From the NCBI RefSeq assembly GCF_900115615.1, contig NZ_FOXB01000021.1:1-38752 (forward strand): a DNA stretch of 38,752 nucleotides, in the 5' to 3' direction. The translations under genes and the position numbers were made by a program. The notes beneath the pieces were generated by a model that was not told the origin of the DNA, searched no databases, and saw only the letters and a list, made by a program, of their open reading frames with translations. The stretch comes from Hydrogenimonas thermophila. Lineage in GTDB: Bacteria > Campylobacterota > Campylobacteria > Campylobacterales > Hydrogenimonadaceae. Of this stretch, positions 25,219 through 34,054 are shown one piece after another. The first letter of the stretch is position 1, and each line of letters starts with the position of its first letter.

Positions 25219-26402
25219 TGCTCTTCCACCTCACTCAAAACCACTTTAAAATGCGAAACAAGTCTCTCTTTAAGTTCATCATCTGCTATCTCATCCATCT
25301 CTAATCGCTTCATAAAGACATCTATAGGTTTAAGCTCATCAAGCGTATCGACTCTCATATCATTAGCAAAAAATGGATTCTCTTTTCTATCTACCTTTAT
25401 CGCCAAAACAGAAAGCCCCAATCCATTTGCATACTCAAAAAGCTCTTGCGTAGTAGCGTGTGGATTATCATCTTTCAAATATATTTCTATCCAGACACTT
25501 TTATCGTTTATTTGCTCCAAATCTTTTTTAATAGATTTTTTATCACCCTTTAAAACCAACAACTCTCTAAATGAGGGAATCTCAACCCTTTCAACAGCCG
25601 CTTTTTTACCCTCAAATGTGACAATATTTACCATCTTCTTTGAATCAGCCTCACTGAAACTAAGCGGTATTGGCGAACCGCTGTACCAGACTTGACCTTC
25701 TCCAACCTTTTGGTTTAGATGCAAATGCCCCAAAGCAACATAATCAAACATTTTGGTTAAAAAGTCACTAGAGATATTTAGAACATTTCCAATGTATATC
25801 TCACGTTCAGACTCACTCGATTTGCTTCCAACAGTTGTAAGATGACCTGTAGCTATAATAGGAACATCCTTCCCACCTACTACCTCTAAAGCTCTTTTAT
25901 AGATATTTTCATAGTAATCTTTTATCCCATCATTTAGAGCTCTCTCTTTCTGCTCAGAAGTCAGCCCTCCAAAGCTTCTTCTTACAACACTGTCTCTAAG
26001 AAAAGGAACAGCACAAACAACACCCTGCAATCTTTTATCTTTATAGATATTAATGATACTCTCTTCATCCTCTTCGCCGCTTGCTATGACATTGATATCT
26101 AAAATTTTCAGAAGTTCACGTGGTGCTTTCAATGTAGCTACAGAATCGTGATTTCCTCTAACGATTACAACATTTTTACAATATGATTGATTAAGACTTT
26201 TTAAAAAGTTATAGTAGAGTTCAAGTGCATAATTTGGAGGTGTACCTGTATCAAAAATATCTCCTGAAACAATTAAAAGATCAATCTTCTTATTATTAAT
26301 CAACTCTATAAGCCATTGAAAAAAGGCTCTATGCTCCTCTTCTCTGCTCTTTCCCATAAAGTTTTGTCCCAAATGCCAGTCAGATGTATGCAAAATTTTC
26401 AA
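25215..26402 (-). CDS. sbcD: SbcD exonuclease subunit (Mre11-like)
   Basis: The 395-residue protein is the manganese-dependent nuclease of the SbcCD complex. Calcineurin-type phosphoesterase motifs appear in order: TSDWHLGQ near the start, SGDIFDTG, the GNHD motif VIVRGNHDS, ATGHLTT, and LGHLHLNQ. A C-terminal domain of about 100 residues follows, with one acidic end (DEIADDELKERL) that probably contacts SbcC. The gene is the first of a two-gene unit and starts about 125 bases from the divergent tamA gene. Confidence 0.94.
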   Translation of the reverse strand: MKILHTSDWHLGQNFMGKSREEEHRAFFQWLIELINNKKIDLLIVSGDIFDTGTPPNYALELYYNFLKSLNQSYCKNVVIVRGNHDSVATLKAPRELLKILDINVIASGEEDEESIINIYKDKRLQGVVCAVPFLRDSVVRRSFGGLTSEQKERALNDGIKDYYENIYKRALEVVGGKDVPIIATGHLTTVGSKSSESEREIYIGNVLNISSDFLTKMFDYVALGHLHLNQKVGEGQVWYSGSPIPLSFSEADSKKMVNIVTFEGKKAAVERVEIPSFRELLVLKGDKKSIKKDLEQINDKSVWIEIYLKDDNPHATTQELFEYANGLGLSVLAIKVDRKENPFFANDMRVDTLDELKPIDVFMKRLEMDEIADDELKERLVSHFKVVLSEVEEQ

Positions 26403-26445
26403 AATATTCTCCTGTCACCCAAGCGTTTGTTTTATTTTACACTAA

Positions 26446-26467
26446 ATTTATCAGTCTATTTATCAGT
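26446..26467. repeat. Short direct repeat upstream of tamAB
   Basis: ATTTATCAGT occurs twice, at 26446-26455 and 26458-26467, with a 12-base period. It lies about 30 bases upstream of the tamA -10 element, in the gap shared with the divergent sbcD gene, so it could be a binding site. It could equally be chance in AT-rich sequence. Confidence 0.5.
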
Positions 26468-26497
26468 TTTCAAAAAAAGTTTAATAATCTATTTTGA

Positions 26498-26503
26498 TAT
26501 AAT
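26498..26503 (+). promoter_or_regulatory. -10 element for tamAB
   Basis: TATAAT at 26498-26503 is preceded by TGA, matching an extended -10. It lies about 25 bases before the tamA GTG codon, so the leader would be short. Confidence 0.6.
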
Positions 26504-26527
26504 AGTACCAAAAACAGGGCATCATCA

Positions 26528-28219
26528 GTGATTCGGTTTATAACAGCATTTATTATATTAACTCATACTCTATATGCTGCTGCATTGCCTGTCAAATTTT
26601 CTGGTAATAAAACTTTTAGCGACCGTACTTTATATGAAGTAATAGGGCTTAAACCTCCACTCTTTTTTGAGTTTTGGAAGAGTGAGCAAAAACTCGATCC
26701 TAACAAAGTTAAAGCACTTACTCCATTGATTGAAAACTTTTACAAATCACACGGCTTTTATAATGCAAAAGCTAAAAGCGATATTAAAGATAACACAATA
26801 GTTTTCTTAATTAAAGAGAATGAACCTATCAAAGTTGCCAAAATATCTGCCATCTCAGCACTAGATATCAAACCTATTATTCCTTTTCATAATCAAGATA
26901 GATTTGATCCAGAAGCTTTTGTAAAAAGCAAAAAAGAGATTAGAAAATTTTACGCCAATCACCAATACTGTAATGTAGAACTAAATGCAAAAGCTTATGT
27001 TGATATAGAAAAAAACTTAGCATACATCGTCTATGATGTAAAACCGAATGAGAAATGTTTTTTTGGAAAAATCAGCATAGAGACAAAAGAGAATATCAGT
27101 CCTGAAATTATCAAATCTCTCCTATACTTCAAACAAGGAGATCCATACTCAACTGAACTTATTAAACGAAGTTACAAAGAGATTTATGCCAATGAAGGAA
27201 TAGATAGAGTTATCATAGATGACAGCAGACACAATGGAAAGAGTGTACCGGTAGATGTAAAAGTATCAGCCTATCCAAAACCGATACACATCAAAGCAGG
27301 TGCAGGTTTTAGCAGTGATGAGGGAATAAACCTGCTGATGGGAATAAAACACCGAAATATTTTAGGAGACTTAAAAACAGTAGGCATTGAGGCACGATAC
27401 TCGCAGATTAAGTCATATATTCAAATATTTACTGATGTTCCGTTGGTAAATCACTATCGACTTGGTGGAAATATTGCTATAAAAAGAGAGATATATGACG
27501 GTTACAATGAAGAGTCTTTGATTACAAGAGTAGATTTGAAACGATCTATATTTCCACATAGGTTTAGAGGAAGCATCTTTTATGAAGATATTGCTACAAC
27601 AGACAGCAATGACCCAATAAATTTTCCAAATGGAAAACTGCAAATTTTCTCACCTGAAGGAAGCTGGGAAGTAGATAGACGTGACTCTATCATCGAACCA
27701 TCAAAAGGGTACAGACTAAATGCAAGAGTGATGGGTTCAATCAAATCACAACTTTCAGATGCTACCTACTATAAACTCTTTTTATCAGGCTCTTACCATC
27801 TGCCTGTATCTTTTGGAGTAACCTCATTTCGTCTAAAATATGGAGCAATAAAACTGCTTCAAGGCCGAATACCTCCATCTTACAGATTTTACGCCGGAGG
27901 AATGAACTCAAACCGTGCTTATAACTTTAGACAATTAGGCCCTCAAAACAGTAACGGTGATCCTATAGGAGCTTTTAGCATTACAGAAGGAAGTGTCGAG
28001 CTTCGCTTTCCATTGAGTGAAAGTTTTAAAGCTGTTCTTTTTACAGATATTACATACCTTGGAGATACAACACTACCTGACTATCAAAAGCCATACATTT
28101 CCATTGGTCCTGGCATACGCTACAAAACACCAATAGGACCTATTGCACTGGATGTTGGATTTGATTTTAATGACTTTAGCCGATTTGCTATCCACTTTCA
28201 TATAGGAGAACTATTTTAA
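26528..28219 (+). CDS. tamA: TamA-like Omp85 outer-membrane protein
   Basis: The 563-residue protein has a signal peptide (about 1-19, ending TLYAAALP), an N-terminal region of about 220 residues with POTRA-like repeats (for example NEKCFFGKISIETKENISPEIIKSLL-type beta-alpha units near 175-230), and a C-terminal beta barrel ending in Phe. The region GRIPPSYRFYAGGMNSNRAY carries the RFYAGG-type motif of Omp85 lid loops. At this length with about three POTRA domains it is TamA rather than BamA (five POTRA, near 750-800 residues). TamA works with TamB in outer-membrane protein insertion and inter-membrane phospholipid transport, and tamB follows with one base overlap. GTG start; AGGG lies upstream. 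Confidence 0.88.
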   Translation: MIRFITAFIILTHTLYAAALPVKFSGNKTFSDRTLYEVIGLKPPLFFEFWKSEQKLDPNKVKALTPLIENFYKSHGFYNAKAKSDIKDNTIVFLIKENEPIKVAKISAISALDIKPIIPFHNQDRFDPEAFVKSKKEIRKFYANHQYCNVELNAKAYVDIEKNLAYIVYDVKPNEKCFFGKISIETKENISPEIIKSLLYFKQGDPYSTELIKRSYKEIYANEGIDRVIIDDSRHNGKSVPVDVKVSAYPKPIHIKAGAGFSSDEGINLLMGIKHRNILGDLKTVGIEARYSQIKSYIQIFTDVPLVNHYRLGGNIAIKREIYDGYNEESLITRVDLKRSIFPHRFRGSIFYEDIATTDSNDPINFPNGKLQIFSPEGSWEVDRRDSIIEPSKGYRLNARVMGSIKSQLSDATYYKLFLSGSYHLPVSFGVTSFRLKYGAIKLLQGRIPPSYRFYAGGMNSNRAYNFRQLGPQNSNGDPIGAFSITEGSVELRFPLSESFKAVLFTDITYLGDTTLPDYQKPYISIGPGIRYKTPIGPIALDVGFDFNDFSRFAIHFHIGELF

Positions 28220-30990
28220 TGGGCAGGCTTTATGCAAAAATAGCCCTATTTTTACAAGCAATCATTATATTTTTTGGGCTATTTTTTTACATAACTCTTC
28301 ACCCTGAAACAACAAAACTTATTGCCCAAAAGGCTCTTAAAGATAATGGTGTTCTTTTTAGCCGTATAGAAGGATGCCTCTTTTGCGGATTTACTCTTTA
28401 TGATGCCTCTTATCAAAAAATATTTAATGCCAAAAAGATTGATATAAAATACTCTATCTTTTCACTAATTTCTGCAAATCCAACAATTAAAGAGATTAAC
28501 ATTGTTGAACCAAACATCTACCCTATGCATCTAAAGAAACAAAAGTCTAAAGAGCAAAATAAGAGTGATATATTGCTGCCGCCTATATTGGTAAAAAAGC
28601 TAAATATTAAAAACTGCACTATTAACCTTCCTAAAAATGAGAAAGTAGCATTCAATTTATATATAAAAAAACTTCTGTTTAAAAACAGAGATTTTGAGAT
28701 AAAGAGTTTTAAAACAGATATAAAGACAGCATATGCATCAGGATCATTCAAAGGTAAGCTTAATAAGCAGACAATAACGGCAAATGGATATGGGACTATT
28801 TCTGAAAAATATAAAAGTTTGGCCAAATCAACTGTAAAAAATCTTCCTGAAAAACTCCCACTCAAGCTTAAAGTAGATATGCATCACCTAAAAGCCTCTA
28901 CAAAGATAGATAAAACCATATTCTTAAAAGATGCAAATCTATCTATTCAAAATCTAACCTTAGATTTTAACTACCTTTTTAAAGAAAACTACTTCACTGC
29001 AAAGTCAAGCTACACTCTAAAACACCCAATAATTACGGCAAACTTAGATCAAAACATTCTCTTTACTCCATCATTAGCCTACTCCATAAAGACAGAAGGA
29101 AAAATAACCAAATCTCTACACCCTCTTCCATCTAAAGATTTTCAAATAGATTTGGCAGGAGATTTAAACACAATTACATCAGAACTATATATGGGACCAT
29201 ATAGATTAAGCATATTCAGCACTGACTATAAACAATTTGCTCTTCAAGCCTCATCAAAACCGCATATACCAAAATATATAAAAAATATGCCAGCTGTTTT
29301 TCTAAATCAAACTATTACACTCGAAGCAAATGCAACGGCAACATTAAAACCAAAACCTCTGTTAAAAGGCATCGTTACACTAGATGGCAACTACTCAAAG
29401 ACAAAAAGCTTTTTTGAAATTGATCCAGATATGGTGTTGGTTAAATCAACAATAAATCCAAAAGTTGGCAATGAGGGAGTTTGGAAAAATATTCCAAAAT
29501 CGATGATAGGAGAGATAAAAAGCTTTCTTTACCTAACAAAAGAGAAGAGAATTTTAAATGTTTCAACTTTAAAAAACTTTTTGACTCTTTTTGAAGAGAG
29601 AGGAAACATAAGTGGATGGGCTAATATTGGCAATCTCTCACTTAGTGCAAAAGGCAAGCTTAAAAAGGATGGAACTACAGATTTAGACTTTATAACCCAC
29701 ATAGAATCTATACAAAAATTGATGGAAGATTTTAACGTAAAATCAAACCTGACAATAGATGCAGAAGTAAACAGCAAATTCAACTTAGTACTGACAGATC
29801 ATATGCAGCTTACATACCAAATAAAAGTTCCTTGGTATATAGTCCAACCAGATTCACAAACCATCTACTATGGACTAGAATCTAAACTCCAAGGAAAAAT
29901 AGATGGAAACATAATAAGCATAGACAACTACACTGTAGGCTTCAATGAGCGTAAATTTATTCAAAAACGAAGCTCAACTTTTCATTTTGATGAAAACTTG
30001 TCGCTATTTATCGACAATCTAGCTATTTTAGATAAAGCGGATTTAAAAGGGTACTTCAACATTAAGCAAAGCAGAGCAAAGCTGTCAATAAAAGGTGTTC
30101 AAGTACACTACAATGGTCCTGAAGGAAATATAACCACAAATATAAATGTAAATGCCTCCATATCTAAAAAAGAAGTTAACATTGAAGGAGATGTTGAGGT
30201 TGTAGATGCAACTATCACTTTCAAACCAATTAAAGAGTACACAGTAAATGATGAAGATATCATCATAATTCAAGATATCAAAGAGCCAAGCAAAACAAAA
30301 AAGAGCATAAATATACACATATATTCTAAAAAACCTCTTCTTTACAAAATCCCAATGGTAAAGGCATATTTTATTCCAGATATCACTATATGGAAAGAGA
30401 GTAAAAAATCAACAGAACTTTTAGGAATGGTAAAAGTAACAGATGGATCAATCAATGTTACAGAAAAACATTTTAACATAGAGCCTTCAGAAATTTACTT
30501 TTACGGAAGTCACCCTATTAATCCTTACTTAGATCTGCATATACTTTATGAACTCAACTTTAACAAATTCCATATTTATGTAAGCCATACACTCTCAAAC
30601 CCTGTGTTTCTCTTCTCATCAGAACCACCAATGAGCCAAAACGATATTATGAGCTATATACTATTTGGTGAACCAGCAGGAGAAGCTTTTAAACAAAATG
30701 GCGGTACTGAAAGTACCATTGGTACAATGCTTTTAGGAACAGGTCTAAAAAATGCCATTGGATCAGCTACAGGCATACGATTTGATACACTAAACATCAT
30801 CAACAGACCAGAAGGTGGATTTGGCATAGAGGTTGGCAAAGACATCAACAAACGGTTACGCATTATCTACAGAAACGACACCATCTCAAGCTTCATAATC
30901 CAATACAAAGCTACAAAAAGTATACGCATAGATGTAGATGTCAGAGATACCGGACAAGGAATTAATGTGCTTTATGTGAAAGAGAGGTAA
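28219..30990 (+). CDS. tamB: TamB-like inter-membrane bridge protein
   Basis: The 923-residue protein has an N-terminal membrane anchor (about 7-29, with IIIFFGLFFYITLHP), a long strand-rich middle with repeated short beta segments, and the C-terminal DUF490/TamB signature (MSQNDIMSYILFGEPAGEAF near 808-827). TamB spans the periplasm as a hydrophobic-groove beta structure for lipid movement or helps TamA insert outer-membrane proteins. It is shorter than E. coli TamB (about 1259 residues). The start overlaps the tamA stop by one base (TAATG), indicating co-translation. Confidence 0.9.
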   Translation: MGRLYAKIALFLQAIIIFFGLFFYITLHPETTKLIAQKALKDNGVLFSRIEGCLFCGFTLYDASYQKIFNAKKIDIKYSIFSLISANPTIKEINIVEPNIYPMHLKKQKSKEQNKSDILLPPILVKKLNIKNCTINLPKNEKVAFNLYIKKLLFKNRDFEIKSFKTDIKTAYASGSFKGKLNKQTITANGYGTISEKYKSLAKSTVKNLPEKLPLKLKVDMHHLKASTKIDKTIFLKDANLSIQNLTLDFNYLFKENYFTAKSSYTLKHPIITANLDQNILFTPSLAYSIKTEGKITKSLHPLPSKDFQIDLAGDLNTITSELYMGPYRLSIFSTDYKQFALQASSKPHIPKYIKNMPAVFLNQTITLEANATATLKPKPLLKGIVTLDGNYSKTKSFFEIDPDMVLVKSTINPKVGNEGVWKNIPKSMIGEIKSFLYLTKEKRILNVSTLKNFLTLFEERGNISGWANIGNLSLSAKGKLKKDGTTDLDFITHIESIQKLMEDFNVKSNLTIDAEVNSKFNLVLTDHMQLTYQIKVPWYIVQPDSQTIYYGLESKLQGKIDGNIISIDNYTVGFNERKFIQKRSSTFHFDENLSLFIDNLAILDKADLKGYFNIKQSRAKLSIKGVQVHYNGPEGNITTNINVNASISKKEVNIEGDVEVVDATITFKPIKEYTVNDEDIIIIQDIKEPSKTKKSINIHIYSKKPLLYKIPMVKAYFIPDITIWKESKKSTELLGMVKVTDGSINVTEKHFNIEPSEIYFYGSHPINPYLDLHILYELNFNKFHIYVSHTLSNPVFLFSSEPPMSQNDIMSYILFGEPAGEAFKQNGGTESTIGTMLLGTGLKNAIGSATGIRFDTLNIINRPEGGFGIEVGKDINKRLRIIYRNDTISSFIIQYKATKSIRIDVDVRDTGQGINVLYVKER

Positions 30991-31033
30991 ATATTCAACA
31001 GAAATAATTTTTACTAATAAGTATGGTTAATTA

Positions 31034-31165
31034 ATGCACCAATCCAGTAAGACCAAAGACGGAAGTGTTAGAAATTTTGTATCAATTATTTTTTCATCTA
31101 AGCTAAATGAGTTTAAATCAATTCCCTACCAAAGCCTTTTAGCCGTTAACCACTCATTAAACTGA
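31034..31165 (+). CDS. Possible 43-residue ORF upstream of trpB, doubtful
   Basis: The gap between tamB and trpB (218 bases) contains one open frame of 43 codons, beginning MHQSSKTKDG and ending VNHSLN. It has no ribosome site, no recognisable family, no signal peptide and no tryptophan codons, so it is not a trp attenuation peptide. It ends just before the trpB -10 element. It may be chance, or a remnant of a lost gene. Confidence 0.15.
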   Translation: MHQSSKTKDGSVRNFVSIIFSSKLNEFKSIPYQSLLAVNHSLN

Positions 31166-31172
31166 CAAATTA

Positions 31173-31178
31173 TATAAT
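31173..31178 (+). promoter_or_regulatory. -10 element for trpB
   Basis: TATAAT at 31173-31178 lies about 30 bases before the trpB ATG, downstream of an AT-rich stretch. A TTTAGGAG ribosome site follows at 31194-31201. No hairpin or leader peptide typical of trp attenuation is visible. Confidence 0.55.
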
Positions 31179-31208
31179 TTATAAGAGAAATTTTTTAGGA
31201 GAAACATT

Positions 31209-32420
31209 ATGAAACACCAGTATCTGAAATCTCAACCAGATGAAAAAGGTTACTTTGGTAAGTATGGTGGTGCTTTTATACCTCCTCAACTTGAAGAAGA
31301 GTTTGAGAGGATAACAGAAGCTTATATGAAGCTTAGAAAGTCTGAAGAGTTTATATCTGAATTGCGTCGAATTAGAAAATATTACCAAGGTCGCCCTACT
31401 CCGGTTTATCATGCAAAACGGCTTAGTGATGCAGTTGGTGGCGCTCAAATATACTTTAAACGTGAAGATTTAAACCACACCGGTGCTCATAAATTAAACC
31501 ACTGCATGGCAGAAGCATTATTGGCAAAAAGTATGGGTAAAACAAAACTCATAGCTGAAACAGGTGCAGGTCAGCATGGTGTTGCATTGGCTACCGCATG
31601 TGCATATTTTGGTCTTGAATGCGAAATTCATATGGGTGAAGTTGATATAAAAAAAGAGCATCCAAATGTTGTTAGAATGAAAATTTTAGGAGCAAAGGTT
31701 GTACCTGCAACTCATGGACTAAAAACATTAAAAGAGGCTGTCGATTCAGCATTTGAATCATATCTTGGACAGTTAGATAGAGCTATGTATGCCATTGGTT
31801 CAGTTGTTGGTCCTCACCCATTTCCTTTAATGGTACGTGATTTTCAGAGTATTGTTGGTATAGAGGCACGAGAGCAGTTTCTTGAGATTACGGGCGATCT
31901 GCCTGATCATGTAGTTGCTTGTGTTGGCGGAGGCAGTAATGCTATGGGAATATTTAGCGGTTTCATAGATGATCCAGTTGAGCTATATGCAGTAGAACCA
32001 TTAGGTAAAAGTACAAATCTTGGTGATCACGCTGCAACTCTTGAGTACGGAAAAGAGGGAGTTATTCACGGTTTTAAATCTATTCTGCTACAAACAGAAG
32101 ATGGTGAACCTGCTCCTGTACACTCCATTGCAAGCGGTCTTGATTACCCTAGCGTTGGACCAGAACATGCACACCTTCACGATATTGGCAGAGTTCATGT
32201 AAAAGGTGCTACAGATGAAGAGACAGTAGATGCTTTCTATGCAATAAGCCAATATGAGGGGATCATTCCAGCATTAGAGAGTTCTCATGCAATTGCATAC
32301 GCCTTAAAACTGGCAAAAGAGGTACCATATGACTCTATTTTGGTAAATCTTTCAGGTCGCGGAGATAAAGATATAGATTATGTTGTAGATACTTTTGGCG
32401 TTAGAGAGTGGAAGCCATAA
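31209..32420 (+). CDS. trpB: Tryptophan synthase beta chain
   Basis: TrpB condenses indole with serine to tryptophan using PLP. The 403-residue product has all main landmarks: [22 protein letters not shown] with PLP Lys95, [10 protein letters not shown] with the catalytic Glu117, the phosphate-binding [21 protein letters not shown] with the conserved Asp of the active site, and the C-terminal LSGRGDKD. The sequence is of the TrpB1 type that pairs with TrpA, not TrpB2. trpA is not in the window and the flanking genes are unrelated, so trp genes are dispersed here. It has its own -10 and a good ribosome site. Confidence 0.96.
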   Translation: MKHQYLKSQPDEKGYFGKYGGAFIPPQLEEEFERITEAYMKLRKSEEFISELRRIRKYYQGRPTPVYHAKRLSDAVGGAQIYFKREDLNHTGAHKLNHCMAEALLAKSMGKTKLIAETGAGQHGVALATACAYFGLECEIHMGEVDIKKEHPNVVRMKILGAKVVPATHGLKTLKEAVDSAFESYLGQLDRAMYAIGSVVGPHPFPLMVRDFQSIVGIEAREQFLEITGDLPDHVVACVGGGSNAMGIFSGFIDDPVELYAVEPLGKSTNLGDHAATLEYGKEGVIHGFKSILLQTEDGEPAPVHSIASGLDYPSVGPEHAHLHDIGRVHVKGATDEETVDAFYAISQYEGIIPALESSHAIAYALKLAKEVPYDSILVNLSGRGDKDIDYVVDTFGVREWKP

Positions 32421-32451
32421 TAGTTTGCTAAATAATCTTATATAATAAACT

Positions 32452-32460
32452 TGTTATAAT
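32452..32460 (+). promoter_or_regulatory. Extended -10 promoter of the metal efflux operon
   Basis: TGTTATAAT at 32452-32460 is a perfect extended -10, about 40 bases before the first gene of the efflux operon. A further TATAAT lies at 32441-32446. TTATAA recurs at 32454 and about 32482, a loose repeat around the predicted start that might mark an operator. Confidence 0.6.
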
Positions 32461-32501
32461 CACTCATTAGAATAAACTGACTTATAAAAGAAGGAGAGCG
32501 T

Positions 32502-32807
32502 GTGTTTAAAAAGGCGATTCAAACGTTACTGTTAATGTCGCTTTTTTTAAACATCACACACGCTGCTGTTATTTCATTAATTGATAGATGCGATCATCAA
32601 ACACTGCAAGAATATATTATGGAAATAGACCAAGGAAGTGATTGCGGTGACTTATGTGATGCACACTATATATTTCATCTCAATGCTATTGCTACAACAC
32701 CGATAGTAATTATTCCTAAGTTTTCATACAGTGTAATAATAGACTACTATCAAAAAGAGTATATTCCCCCATTTCTTGAACCATCTTACCGTCCTCCTAT
32801 AGTTTAA
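32502..32807 (+). CDS. Small CzcI-like periplasmic protein heading the metal operon
   Basis: The GTG at 32502 follows AAGGAGAG. The 101-residue product has a signal peptide (about 1-21, ending NITHAA), then a mature part with four likely metal ligands close together: CDH near 29-31, and DCGDLCDAH with Cys and His near 48-56. The C-terminus is proline-rich (YIPPFLEPSYRPPIV). Size, leader, Cys/His segment and the Pro-rich tail recall CzcI-type proteins that precede czcCBA in Cupriavidus and relatives, thought to bind metal in the periplasm. Direct sequence similarity is low by eye, so the link rests on architecture and position. Confidence 0.6.
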   Translation: MFKKAIQTLLLMSLFLNITHAAVISLIDRCDHQTLQEYIMEIDQGSDCGDLCDAHYIFHLNAIATTPIVIIPKFSYSVIIDYYQKEYIPPFLEPSYRPPIV

Positions 32808-32881
32808 CTCTTTATTTAAACCCTAAAAACAGTGTTAAATATCTCCATTCATAAGGAGAACTCTACATAAAAAGGATGGCA

Positions 32882-34054
32882 ATGAAATATTTAATGACAA
32901 TATTTTTATGCACTATTTCAAGCTTTGCTGCAAGTTATATGGAGTTTGAAAAAAGTGTTATTCAAAATGCTCCATTAATGAAAGTATATAGACTTGAAAA
33001 GAGTACTTCTAAACTTAAAGAGCGTATTGCATTACGTTACGACAACCCCTCTTTTGAATGGGAAATAAACAATTTTAGCAGTGACAATAGCAAAAATGAC
33101 AATGGCTTCAAATCTGCAATTTCACAACCAATCAGAACTTTTGGATATGAAAAAAGCCTAAAAGAGTATGCCAATACTCTTAATTTGTTGGCCAAAAAAG
33201 GTTACGAAAAAAACCGTGCAAAATTTCTTGTAGAGCTTCGTCGCTATTTTACAGAGTATGTAAAAGCAGTTCATACAAAAGCTCTTTTAAAAGAGGAGAT
33301 CGCACTTTATAAAAGGTTAGAGTCTATTGCAAAAACACGTTTTGAAAATGGTGCTATAAGCCGTACCAAGTTAATGCAAGCATCATTACAACGAGTATCT
33401 GCAGAAACAAAACTGTTTGAAATTGAAAGAGAGATAGATGCACGATACTATGACTTAATGAGCATTACAGGAGTAAAGAAAAGTATTCCACTTGATGCTA
33501 ATTTTATTTACCCAGTCAACTATGTAACTATTAACGACGTAAATCTACAAAATGCCGAACTAGATGCTCTTGAAGCAGTGCAAAAGCAGTATGAAGCTGA
33601 AGCTAAGATGCAAAATAGAAAACTAAAAACTTACAGACTATTTACTACATATGAAGATGATATAGACCAATCAATCGTAACTTTTGGAGCCGGAATTGAC
33701 TTGCCACTTTTTAATCAAAACAGAGAAGAGTATCAACTGGCAAAAATCAAAGCACAGAAAGCATATTTGAAAAAAGTGCAATTAAAAAACTCTCAACAAA
33801 AGAGACTAAAATCACTCATAGATCAATTATTAATACTAAAAAAAGAGTATATGGCACTAAAAAAGAGAGCCTTGAAAGAGCAAGAGTTACTGACTCTATT
33901 TGAAGAGGGTTACCGTACAGCACAAAGCTCACTGATAGACATCATACAAACACAACGCAGTTTAATTGGTACTAAACGAAAACTGCTAGAGACAGAGTAT
34001 TTGACAAATCTTTACCATATCGAAATTGATTATCTGAAAGGAAGATTAAAATGA
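32882..34054 (+). CDS. TolC-family outer-membrane channel of the metal efflux system
   Basis: I prefer the ATG at 32882, six bases after AAAGGA; the ATG at 32876 lies on that site. The product is about 390 residues with a signal peptide (MKYLMTIFLCTISSFAAS) and two repeats of the TolC/CusC outer-membrane efflux domain, rich in long helices (for example FENGAISRTKLMQASLQRVSAETKL-type and its second copy EEGYRTAQSSLIDIIQTQRSL). The paired GxxSxxDxxxxQ-like pattern is typical. Together with the adaptor and RND genes it forms a complete tripartite exporter. No lipidation cysteine follows the signal peptide. The stop overlaps the next ATG by four bases. Confidence 0.85.
   Translation: MKYLMTIFLCTISSFAASYMEFEKSVIQNAPLMKVYRLEKSTSKLKERIALRYDNPSFEWEINNFSSDNSKNDNGFKSAISQPIRTFGYEKSLKEYANTLNLLAKKGYEKNRAKFLVELRRYFTEYVKAVHTKALLKEEIALYKRLESIAKTRFENGAISRTKLMQASLQRVSAETKLFEIEREIDARYYDLMSITGVKKSIPLDANFIYPVNYVTINDVNLQNAELDALEAVQKQYEAEAKMQNRKLKTYRLFTTYEDDIDQSIVTFGAGIDLPLFNQNREEYQLAKIKAQKAYLKKVQLKNSQQKRLKSLIDQLLILKKEYMALKKRALKEQELLTLFEEGYRTAQSSLIDIIQTQRSLIGTKRKLLETEYLTNLYHIEIDYLKGRLK

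Noticed and set aside
31209-32420. Apparent loss of the TrpB active-site aspartate (Asp305 of the enteric enzyme), where GRVHV replaces GRADY
   Set aside because: Counting back from the LSGRGDKD serine shows that the functional Asp corresponds to the Asp in [10 protein letters not shown], which is intact. The GRVHV difference is elsewhere.
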